The notes beneath the pieces were generated by a model. That model made no database searches. It had not been told where the DNA came from and was given only the letters and a program-made list of their open reading frames with translations. The position numbers and the translations under genes are program-made. A stretch of 64,000 nt of DNA from JAUZOB01 sp963692465 (lineage in GTDB: Bacteria; Bacteroidota; Bacteroidia; Bacteroidales; Prolixibacteraceae): the NCBI GenBank assembly GCA_963692465.1, contig OY829943.1, forward strand, positions 868,001 to 932,000. The letters run 5' to 3'. Positions 25,285-32,895 of this stretch are shown here, piece by piece; within the stretch, counting starts at the first letter, position 1; each line of letters opens with the position of its first letter.

Positions 25285-25306
25285 TGCACAAAATATTTAA
25301 GAAACT

Positions 25307-25349
25307 GTACTAAAAAGAGAGCGGTTCTATCGCTTTCTCTTTTCAGTAC
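25307..25349 (-). terminator. Terminator of the nitroreductase-like gene
   Basis: GTACTAAAAAGAGAGCG (25307-25323) pairs with CGCTTTCTCTTTTCAGTAC (25331-25349) with a small bulge and a 7-base loop. On the minus strand a T-rich stretch (TTTCTTAAATATTTT) follows. It starts 15 bases past the nitroreductase stop. The Nudix gene's start is only 22 bases further on, so the hairpin may also affect its expression. Confidence 0.65.
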
Positions 25350-25363
25350 AAGATAAAAACTAT

Positions 25364-25987
25364 CTACTTCGGGAATCCAACAGTCTGTCCAAGAATAATT
25401 TCCTGACTTCCACTGAGACTAAGATCAGTTGCCAGTTTGCCATGATCAATCGAAGCACGAACAACTGTAGCAAGTCCTTCCGAAGCACAGAAAAGATAGA
25501 TATTCTGAGAAATAAACCCTGCATCTGCCCACGAAGAAGCATGTGTTGCATCTCCTTTACCTGAGATCCCGGTATCAGCAACCATAATGACATTCAACGG
25601 AGCTTCACCTACGTATTTCTGCATTCCGCAATCTTTACGAAAATCACCTGAAGCTACTTTTACCAATGCATTGTTGTGTGCATCATAAAGGTAAGCCCCA
25701 TCTTTCTCTACCACATAAAGACTGATCTCCTGCTTATTCATCGATGAAGGAGCCGTTCTTTTACCGTCTGGTCGATTAATACCCCATGCAGCCCATAGTA
25801 GATTGGATAACATCTGCCGGTCAATTGTCTGATCCGAAAAAGAGCGGGCAGAACTCCGCTTATTTAATGCTTCCATTAGAGGCATTCCCCCTTCTTTCTT
25901 AGGCTCAGGTAACTTCTCTGAATTTCCCTGAGCAAAGCCCCCGATAACGAGTGCAAACGCAAAAAACATGGTTATTACTTTTTTCAT
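25364..25987 (-). CDS. Exported nitroreductase-fold protein (SagB/ThcOx-like)
   Basis: 207 residues. A Sec signal (MKKVITMFFAFALVIGGFAQ) precedes a compact nitroreductase domain. The FMN phosphate segment KRSSARSFSD is at about 43-52, followed by LLWAAWGINRPDGKRTAPSS, which is characteristic of SagB-type members, and a C-terminal IILGQTVGFPK. FMN-dependent enzymes are normally cytoplasmic, so export is unusual, but signal-bearing members are widespread in Bacteroidota. The substrate is unknown. Probably a single-gene transcript bounded by the hairpin at 25307-25349. Confidence 0.8.
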   Translation of the reverse strand: MKKVITMFFAFALVIGGFAQGNSEKLPEPKKEGGMPLMEALNKRSSARSFSDQTIDRQMLSNLLWAAWGINRPDGKRTAPSSMNKQEISLYVVEKDGAYLYDAHNNALVKVASGDFRKDCGMQKYVGEAPLNVIMVADTGISGKGDATHASSWADAGFISQNIYLFCASEGLATVVRASIDHGKLATDLSLSGSQEIILGQTVGFPK

Positions 25988-26064
25988 TATATCTCTAAAA
26001 AAGATTAAAATTCATCTATAATTCTCTACCCCCGAGAAAAACAGTCTATCCAAAATTTCTTCAT

Positions 26065-27132
26065 CTATCTAAATCCAAAAGAGATTCCGGTATTATATGA
26101 AGTGTATTTCTCTTTATTCACTGAAGCGAAAACCGAAAAGAAGAGTAACTTAAGTCTCAACCCTGCATTCATGTTCACTGTATTATTCTTATAATTCAAG
26201 GCAATCGGGTCATACAACGACTCGGATTCTTTAATTACCGGACCTGTCAACGACGGAGTTACCGTCGGGTATTTACCAAGCAAATCTACATCTGTCTTAC
26301 TATTGGCATGTCCTAAACTTCCAAAGACAGTCAATGGACCTAATTTTTTAGAAGCAATGAGTCCGAACGTAAAAGTTTTGGTTTTAATCGAGAGCTCTTG
26401 ATCGTGCGCATCCACATAATCGACATTGGTCACACCAGTGCCATAATCACTGGGTTTGAGATCAAGTCCGGAACTGGCAGTCAACCTGGAATAGCCTACA
26501 TAAACAGCCATATCGAAAGGCAACAACGACAGACCCGGGATAAGACTTGTAAAGTTATTCTTCAATCCAAATCCGGAAAGACCTACCTTCATCTTCTTAT
26601 TTCCCGATCCAACATTTATATCCGGAACATAACGAATCATTAAATCGGTCTTGGGAAGAACACCTACTCCAAGCTGAATTACAGGGATAGGGACAAATGA
26701 ATAACCCGTTCCGGAAGGAGTTTGGAAAGAAGTAAGATTATAATCCGCTCCACCATAGTTCGTATACAGATTAAGAGTCGGTCCGTTTTGATTAGGACCG
26801 GCAACCGTCGGTGCTATGTGATTACCCGGATCAGCCAGCCTTACCGACTGAAAATTTAAAGAATTCAAATCAAAATATTTATCAGACGAAGGAACACTGA
26901 CCCCCGTAACACTAATCGAAAGATCAAATCCAAGCAACTTATGTGGCTGTGCTGTGGTAAACCACCCGGTATTCAATCCATCCCCAAGAGAAGTAGCATA
27001 AGGTTGCAAATATGCTCTAAACAAAGTATTTGCATCATTTTTCCCTGCCTTTAGAAACTCTACGACCTCTTTTTGTCCGTACGAAAAAGTACTAAGACAA
27101 ACCAATACGAATAACAGGCATATTCTTCTCAT
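26065..27132 (-). CDS. DUF6588-like outer membrane beta-barrel protein
   Basis: 355 residues from the ATG at 27132, where the Sec signal begins (MRRICLLFVLVCLSTFSYGQ); an ATG at 27186 is in frame but adds 18 non-signal residues. The mature part opens with LKAGKNDANTLFRAYLQPYATSLGDGLNTGW and continues with alternating amphipathic strands ending in GISFGFR, an outer-membrane beta-barrel C-terminus. It matches the DUF6588 type, of unknown function. A good promoter lies at 27233-27263. Nothing around it suggests a partner. Confidence 0.75.
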   Translation of the reverse strand: MRRICLLFVLVCLSTFSYGQKEVVEFLKAGKNDANTLFRAYLQPYATSLGDGLNTGWFTTAQPHKLLGFDLSISVTGVSVPSSDKYFDLNSLNFQSVRLADPGNHIAPTVAGPNQNGPTLNLYTNYGGADYNLTSFQTPSGTGYSFVPIPVIQLGVGVLPKTDLMIRYVPDINVGSGNKKMKVGLSGFGLKNNFTSLIPGLSLLPFDMAVYVGYSRLTASSGLDLKPSDYGTGVTNVDYVDAHDQELSIKTKTFTFGLIASKKLGPLTVFGSLGHANSKTDVDLLGKYPTVTPSLTGPVIKESESLYDPIALNYKNNTVNMNAGLRLKLLFFSVFASVNKEKYTSYNTGISFGFR

Positions 27133-27232
27133 AAAAGTTGATTTCGGTTTCCCTTGCAAGATAGTATATTTCATATTGTTGCACAATACATCGACTCATA
27201 ATTTATCCTGACACAGCCATGAAAAATCAGAA

Positions 27233-27263
27233 CAAACCTAAGAAGACCGCTAATATTTACAAA
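27233..27263 (-). promoter_or_regulatory. Consensus Bacteroides promoter for the DUF6588-like gene
   Basis: Read on the minus strand: TTTG (27260-27263), exactly 19 bases, then TAGGTTTG (27233-27240), a full match to the TAnnTTTG consensus. Transcription would start near 27226, giving a leader of about 90 bases to the ATG at 27132. Confidence 0.68.
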
Positions 27264-27300
27264 GAGAAAAAGATGCTTTATAACTAAAATTGATAAATCA

Positions 27301-27317
27301 TTCGTAAATTGTACGAA
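27301..27317. promoter_or_regulatory. 17-bp palindrome upstream of the oxidoreductase-pdxB operon
   Basis: TTCGTAAATTGTACGAA has 6-bp perfect arms around a 5-base centre, 42 bases before the ATG at 27359. It is placed like an operator over the promoter of that operon. No known motif was recognised. Confidence 0.4.
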
Positions 27318-27358
27318 GCTTTAAAATGAATGTTTCTTCCATCGCAATATTAACGATC

Positions 27359-28348
27359 ATGGACAAGATAAAATGGGGAATTATTGGCTGTGGAGAAGTA
27401 ACCGAAGTAAAAAGCGGTCCTGCTTTTCAGCAAATAGAACACTCGGAATTAATTGCGGTAATGCGCCGAAACGGAATCTTTGCACAGGACTATGCCCAAC
27501 GGCATAAGATTCCCAAATGGTATGATCAGGCTGATAAACTGATTAACGATCCGGATATTAATGCGATCTATATTGCAACACCTCCCCAGTTTCATGCCAG
27601 CTATGCCATTCAGGCAATGAATGCAGGCAAGGCTGTTTACGTTGAAAAACCAATGGGCATAAACCATCAGGAATGCCAGCAAATGATTGACGTATCAGAA
27701 AAGACAGGAGTTCCGCTCTTCGTTGCTTATTATCGCCGCTCCCTTCCGGCTTTTCTAAAGATAAAAGAACTAATCGATAACGGAGAGATAGGAAACCCGC
27801 TGATCGTTAATATCCGTCTTTTCCGTCCGGCTTCTCCTGCCGATCATGATGAAGAAGATCTTCCATGGAGAGTTATTCCTGAAATTTCGGGAGGCGGCTA
27901 TTTTGTTGATCTGGCATCGCACACACTCGACTTTCTGGATTATGTATTAGGCCCGATAAAAGAAGTACGGTCCTTTGCGCTAAATCGTGCAGGACTTTAT
28001 CCGGCAGAAGACACCGTAGCAGCCTCTTTCCTGTTTGAATCAGGTGTTGCCGGTAATGGATCATGGTGCTTTTGTGCCGCTGAAAATACTGACGTTGATT
28101 ACGTTGATATTATCGGGGATCAGGGAAGACTGCGTTTTTCTATCTTTAAACCCAATCCCATTCTTTTAAAAACCCCAAAAGGCGAACGGGAGTTCTATTT
28201 TGAAAAACCGACGATTATTCAGGCACATCACCTGCAAACAATCGTTGATCAACTCAGAGGAAAAGGAACCTGCCCTTCCGACATGTATTCTGCCGCAAGA
28301 ACCAGTTGGGTTATGGATGAAGTTTTAAGTCCTTACTACAAAAAGTGA
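27359..28348 (+). CDS. Gfo/Idh/MocA family oxidoreductase
   Basis: 329 residues from the ATG at 27359 (MDKIKWGIIGCGEVTE); an ATG at 27326 would add 11 residues. The N-terminal Rossmann domain binds NAD(P) through GIIGCG, and YVEKPMG carries the conserved EKP lysine. The C-terminal alpha/beta domain runs from about 125 to 329. Members oxidise or reduce sugars, inositols and similar compounds; the substrate cannot be read from the sequence. It precedes pdxB by 3 bases, so the two are co-translated, but a pyridoxine role for this enzyme is only suggested by that. Confidence 0.85.
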   Translation: MDKIKWGIIGCGEVTEVKSGPAFQQIEHSELIAVMRRNGIFAQDYAQRHKIPKWYDQADKLINDPDINAIYIATPPQFHASYAIQAMNAGKAVYVEKPMGINHQECQQMIDVSEKTGVPLFVAYYRRSLPAFLKIKELIDNGEIGNPLIVNIRLFRPASPADHDEEDLPWRVIPEISGGGYFVDLASHTLDFLDYVLGPIKEVRSFALNRAGLYPAEDTVAASFLFESGVAGNGSWCFCAAENTDVDYVDIIGDQGRLRFSIFKPNPILLKTPKGEREFYFEKPTIIQAHHLQTIVDQLRGKGTCPSDMYSAARTSWVMDEVLSPYYKK

Positions 28349-28351
28349 ACG

Positions 28352-29476
28352 ATGAAAATTGTTATTGACGACAAAATCCCCTATATCAAAGGAGTCTTTG
28401 AACCTTTTGCCGAAGTCCGGTATCTTCCGGGAGCAGCAATTACTCCTGAGGATGTAAAAAATGCAGATGCGCTAATTACCCGCACACGAACCCAATGCGA
28501 CAAGAATTTACTTGAAGGGTCCTCGGTAAAATTCATTGCTACGGCCACAATCGGCTATGATCATATAGACACGGAATGGTGCCGAAAAGCAAACATACAA
28601 TGGACGAATGCTCCGGGATGCAACTCTTCTTCTGTTGAACAATATGTCATTGCAGCTATTCTGCATCTGGCACAAAAACGAAATATAATCCTCAAAGGAA
28701 AAACCATAGGAGTCATCGGAGTCGGGAATGTAGGAACAAAAGTCGCCCGTGTTTCAAAACTCCTCGGGATGAACGTACTCCTTAACGACCCTCCCAGAGA
28801 AAGGAAAGAACAGAGCGATCAATTTGTTTCATTGGAACAGATTAAAGAAGAAGCCAACATCATTTCCTTACACGTTCCACTGCAAAGAGTGGGACCGGAT
28901 AAGACTTATCACCTTATTGACAGGAAATTTTTAGCCGAGCTCAAAAACAAACCGCTGCTTTTAAATACTTGCCGCGGAGAAGTAACAGAAACGACAGCAT
29001 TACAGGAAGCAATTACCCAAGGAGAGATCTCCGGAGCCGTCATCGACTGCTGGGAACATGAACCCACTCCTGACCCAGTACTTCTTAAGCTGGCTGATAT
29101 AACAACGCCTCACATAGCAGGCTATTCACGCGACGGCAAAGCAAATGGGACAACCCAATGTGTTCAGTCCATCAGCCAATTTTTTCATCTCGGATTAGAT
29201 AAATGGAAAGCAGTAATACCGGAACATCCCACCAATCCACTGATTGTAACAGACAGAAACGGAACCATTCAGCAACAAATTACGCAAGCTGTCCTGGCAA
29301 CCTACCCTATATGGAAAGATTCCGATCGACTGACACTTTCGCCCGAAAGCTTTGAAAAACAACGGGGAGACTACCCTGTAAGGCGCGAATATCAAGCCTA
29401 TACCATTAAAGAAGCAAGTCTGGAAGCACAAAAAATTCTCTCCGCAATGAAATTCAACCTATCACTAATATTGTAA
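28352..29476 (+). CDS. pdxB: 4-phosphoerythronate dehydrogenase
   Basis: 374 residues. A D-isomer 2-hydroxyacid dehydrogenase fold: a split catalytic domain at the ends, with the NAD-binding domain in the middle (GKTIGVIGVGNVGTKVA, about 117-133). Conserved residues include the TATIGYDHID and NAPGCNSSSVEQYV segments typical of PdxB, an Arg in NTCRGEV, a Glu in WEHEP and the His in TPHIAGYS. The C-terminal extension (about 290-374) matches the PdxB dimerisation domain. It oxidises 4-phospho-D-erythronate in the DXP-independent pyridoxal phosphate pathway. Second gene after the Gfo/Idh gene; no terminator of its own is evident before the convergent PUL. Confidence 0.93.
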   Translation: MKIVIDDKIPYIKGVFEPFAEVRYLPGAAITPEDVKNADALITRTRTQCDKNLLEGSSVKFIATATIGYDHIDTEWCRKANIQWTNAPGCNSSSVEQYVIAAILHLAQKRNIILKGKTIGVIGVGNVGTKVARVSKLLGMNVLLNDPPRERKEQSDQFVSLEQIKEEANIISLHVPLQRVGPDKTYHLIDRKFLAELKNKPLLLNTCRGEVTETTALQEAITQGEISGAVIDCWEHEPTPDPVLLKLADITTPHIAGYSRDGKANGTTQCVQSISQFFHLGLDKWKAVIPEHPTNPLIVTDRNGTIQQQITQAVLATYPIWKDSDRLTLSPESFEKQRGDYPVRREYQAYTIKEASLEAQKILSAMKFNLSLIL

Positions 29477-29547
29477 TTTATCCGTTGACAACTGCCAGCC
29501 CCTATAACAAACATCGACCGTCAAGTGATACACCGTACATTGCGCAC

Positions 29548-29591
29548 AAAAAAAGAGAGGTTGTTCCAATACATTTGGAACAACCTCTCTT
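29548..29591 (-). terminator. Strong terminator at the end of the PUL
   Basis: AAGAGAGGTTGTTCCAA (29553-29569) and TTGGAACAACCTCTCTT (29575-29591) are a perfect 17-bp inverted repeat with a 5-base loop. On the minus strand eight T residues follow directly, the classic Rho-independent form. It lies 24 bases past the stop of the GH106 gene and separates the PUL from the convergent pdxB operon. Confidence 0.9.
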
Positions 29592-29614
29592 GCTATAAGT
29601 TCGGAATTATTTTC

Positions 29615-32600
29615 TTATTGAGTCACTTGCTCTACTGTAACCGGTCCTAATAATCCGGAAGGTTCCAATGAGCTATTTGCACTATAAGGATTTGAAGTGC
29701 ACCATGTGTGTGATTGACCTTCAGGAAGTTTGCGATCTCCGATGAGTCGGTTCATCCACGTATTGACCACTTCGATTTCGACCTCATTTTTACCCGCTTT
29801 AATGGCATCGGAAATATTTATCTGCCAGGGAGCAGTCCAGACTCCACCAACTTCTTTTCCATTAATTTTTATTTTCGCCATTGCAGAGAGACTTCCAAGG
29901 TTCAGGAAGATATTTTTGTTTCCGATTCCATTCGGCAGATCAAATTGCGTACGATAAACTGCTGTTCCCGAATAATAACGGATACTGTCATTATTCGAAG
30001 CGGTCCAGTCCGTTAACTGATCAAAGATCACTGGATTTTTAGGTCCCCAGCGGTTAGCATCAAACTGTACACTCCAGGGAGCATCAACAACAGCAACCAC
30101 TTTAGGAGTTGGGAAATTAGCCTCCAGACTGGCTGATTCTGGATGAATAGCCCCATTTTTGAAGACAATAAAGGAACTCTCATAAGCGTCTAATTTAAGA
30201 GGAACTCTTGTCTTTTCGCTTTGAGGATCATAAGCCGGCAGACTGCGCGTTTCCCCGGTAACCGGATTCCATAGCTCAGGCACTTTCCCTGTAACTCTGA
30301 ATTCGGGATTTATACGAATGGTCTGGTTGGACTGGTTCGAGATAAAATAGATTTCAGCATCTTTGGTCTGACGATGAATAAACAAAGTAGGATCTGCCGG
30401 TTCTGTTTTGCAGTCAGGCATAACACCTGCGAGCTTCAATGCTTCCTCCATTGACATACCCGAAAGGATCATTCCTTTTCCGACTTTAGCATATTTCACA
30501 TGAACGCCATCAACTTTGCCCCATAACTTCGAAGCCATCTTCTGAACTTCCTGATCGGCTACCGGGTAATTCTGCATACTAGGAGAACGCCGCGGAGCGG
30601 GACCAAGAACAATTGCACCTTCCCGAACCAGCTTCGTAAGTTTACTAAGGAATTCCGGTCTCATAGTCTCCTGCTTAGGCAAAACAAGAATCCGATATGA
30701 CACTCCATCGGGCAGAGTCAGTCTTCCTTCTTTCACCGACACCCTGTTTTTCAACACATCTCCGTTAATATAATCGAATGAATAGCCTTTAGGAAGAGCC
30801 GGATCACAAACGCCAATCATCTTCGGTGTGTCTTCACCAATAAAGTAAGCTACGTCGCCCACATAACGGCCTTGCTGCAGTAGGTAGTTGCATCTCTTCA
30901 GGTACTTGGTAAACAAATCAAGATCATTAAACCACGTGTTATTCCGGTTAAATTCGTTTCCAAATCCAGCATTCACCCCAGGGACTTTATCCTCGCCATA
31001 AGGTTGTTCGATATATACATGCAAAAGAGTATTATTAATTCCTTCCGTAAAGAACCGATCTCCCCGTTGTTTCATCAAAGCAGGATAACGGGAGAAAGCA
31101 CCTCCGCCACAAGTAAAAGATTCGGCAGAAACTTTGGTCTTTCCATAAGTATGAGCGCAGGATGAAGCAGCGCGGTTTTCAATATCGCCCAAATCTCCTT
31201 CACTCCAGAACTCTCCACCAATTTCATCCGATTGACTGCCATACAAGAGGAATTCGGACGGGAATCCCCAATGACCGTAATTCTCAAGCCATGTAGTCAT
31301 TCCATTTTTATGGCTCACCTCTCTCAATCCTCCGACATAATCATAAGCGACTTTATCTGCCACCATCCGTCTCAGATCCCACAGAAAACGGTCAGAAACA
31401 TCCTGACTTTCAACAACACGACCCTGCATTACCGGAATAAACGGCACCGGATCATATCCATATCGGCCTTTAAAATCATTAATAAAGCCGTCTGTCCAGT
31501 TTTGTCCACCTCTTTCATAACTATCTTCGACTACAAGTTTCCAAGTTTTACGATCTTCTGCTGGGATCCGTCGCATAATTTCACCAAGGAACGCATCAAA
31601 ATGCACTGCAACCAGTTTCTTACTCATCTTATCCACTTCCAATCCGGTTCCCTCAGGAGAAGCCGGTTCATTTTTAACTCCGGTTGGAGTCATCCCCGTA
31701 CGTTGAATAATCCAATCACCTTCCGGCACATTCCATGTCAGGTTTCCATCAGGCGTCATCTGCTTTGAAATATCCAAAACTTCTTTCGGATTAATCAATA
31801 AGCTTTTATCCGTAACGCCCGGCTGATCTTTCCACATGTAATCATGCCACATTGGATGAGGAGTCTGGAACATTTTAGCCAACGTTTTCTCAACATAACG
31901 TTCTTCTCTGGGTTCGGAAGACAGGCATACTTCTGCAATCCCGCTATTAGAACTGGCATTACTGAATACCAACCGGAAAGCATCCGATTTGGTTTCAGGG
32001 AGAGAAATAACAACCGGACCGTAAGGATTAAACCCGACAATCAAATTAGGATTAGTCCGGTCGACATCAATACTTCTTATCAGTCGATAATCATTACCTT
32101 CTTTAGCGTATAAATCGGCATGAACTCCCATGGGGCGATGCGCCGTAAAAATAGAAATACTCCGAACTGTTTGTTCTTCTTTGCACCGGAAATCAACAGT
32201 CAGATTAACCGGCTGATTATTTCCTGATGGAAGAGCAACTTCTGTCGTAAAATCCTGGTCCGCGATATTATTTATATTTGGAACTTCAGGAGTTGAAGTA
32301 ATCTGTGCGGATTGTGAATCAAGTTGTATTCCCTTTTTAGGAGCCCTGAAAGCCAGAACTTTCACATCCTGAAAATCTTTAGCCGGGCGAGCCAGAGTCA
32401 CATTCAACTGCTTCGGACCGGATACATTCAACTCCGACGAAGTCAGATAACGCATAGCCTGTTCCGGTTTGATCCATGGACCACCAGACTGGCTCCAACC
32501 GGGAGAATTAAATATCCCTATTTGGATATTCAGTTCTGTAGCAGTTTTTAAAGCAGTATGAAGAACCTCCCACCATTCATCGCTGAATATTTTTACTTTC

Positions 32601-32887
32601 CCATAGGGAACATCACTTAATCCGATATTTCCGATAAAAGCCCGGTTAATACCAGCCCGTTTCATTGACTGAAGGTCCTTTATAACCCCTTCTTTTGAAA
32701 TATTATCTGATATCCAATACCAGTAAACACTGGTTTGGATGGAATCAGGAATGGAATAAAATCCATTTCTGATAACGGGGAGTCCTTGTCCGTTTATGCT
32801 CTGAGTCTTCCCAATAAAAGGAAGCGTCAAAAAGAGCATCAGTCCCAAACAGCTCCATTTAAAAAAAACGAATGTGTGATTTTTCAT
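29615..32887 (-). CDS. GH106 alpha-L-rhamnosidase
   Basis: 1090 residues, Sec signal ending FIGKTQ. The full-length Glyco_hydro_106 architecture is visible: an N-terminal TIM barrel opening SVYWYWISDNISKEGVIKDL, internal beta-domains, and a C-terminal beta-sandwich (WTASNNDSIRYYSGTAVYRTQF... VWTAPWQINI). Glu458 in EDSYERGG and Glu589 in VSAESFTCGG lie where characterised GH106 enzymes have their acid and base. It removes terminal alpha-L-rhamnose from complex glycans in the periplasm. It follows the unassigned enzyme gene by 8 bases and is the last gene of the PUL. Its presence implies rhamnose in the target. Confidence 0.9.
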   Translation of the reverse strand: MKNHTFVFFKWSCLGLMLFLTLPFIGKTQSINGQGLPVIRNGFYSIPDSIQTSVYWYWISDNISKEGVIKDLQSMKRAGINRAFIGNIGLSDVPYGKVKIFSDEWWEVLHTALKTATELNIQIGIFNSPGWSQSGGPWIKPEQAMRYLTSSELNVSGPKQLNVTLARPAKDFQDVKVLAFRAPKKGIQLDSQSAQITSTPEVPNINNIADQDFTTEVALPSGNNQPVNLTVDFRCKEEQTVRSISIFTAHRPMGVHADLYAKEGNDYRLIRSIDVDRTNPNLIVGFNPYGPVVISLPETKSDAFRLVFSNASSNSGIAEVCLSSEPREERYVEKTLAKMFQTPHPMWHDYMWKDQPGVTDKSLLINPKEVLDISKQMTPDGNLTWNVPEGDWIIQRTGMTPTGVKNEPASPEGTGLEVDKMSKKLVAVHFDAFLGEIMRRIPAEDRKTWKLVVEDSYERGGQNWTDGFINDFKGRYGYDPVPFIPVMQGRVVESQDVSDRFLWDLRRMVADKVAYDYVGGLREVSHKNGMTTWLENYGHWGFPSEFLLYGSQSDEIGGEFWSEGDLGDIENRAASSCAHTYGKTKVSAESFTCGGGAFSRYPALMKQRGDRFFTEGINNTLLHVYIEQPYGEDKVPGVNAGFGNEFNRNNTWFNDLDLFTKYLKRCNYLLQQGRYVGDVAYFIGEDTPKMIGVCDPALPKGYSFDYINGDVLKNRVSVKEGRLTLPDGVSYRILVLPKQETMRPEFLSKLTKLVREGAIVLGPAPRRSPSMQNYPVADQEVQKMASKLWGKVDGVHVKYAKVGKGMILSGMSMEEALKLAGVMPDCKTEPADPTLFIHRQTKDAEIYFISNQSNQTIRINPEFRVTGKVPELWNPVTGETRSLPAYDPQSEKTRVPLKLDAYESSFIVFKNGAIHPESASLEANFPTPKVVAVVDAPWSVQFDANRWGPKNPVIFDQLTDWTASNNDSIRYYSGTAVYRTQFDLPNGIGNKNIFLNLGSLSAMAKIKINGKEVGGVWTAPWQINISDAIKAGKNEVEIEVVNTWMNRLIGDRKLPEGQSHTWCTSNPYSANSSLEPSGLLGPVTVEQVTQ

Positions 32888-32895
32888 ATTTGAAT

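Noticed and set aside
31232..31768. 178-codon plus-strand frame
   Set aside because: It lies entirely antisense to the GH106 gene, has no start context, and its composition reflects the opposite strand.
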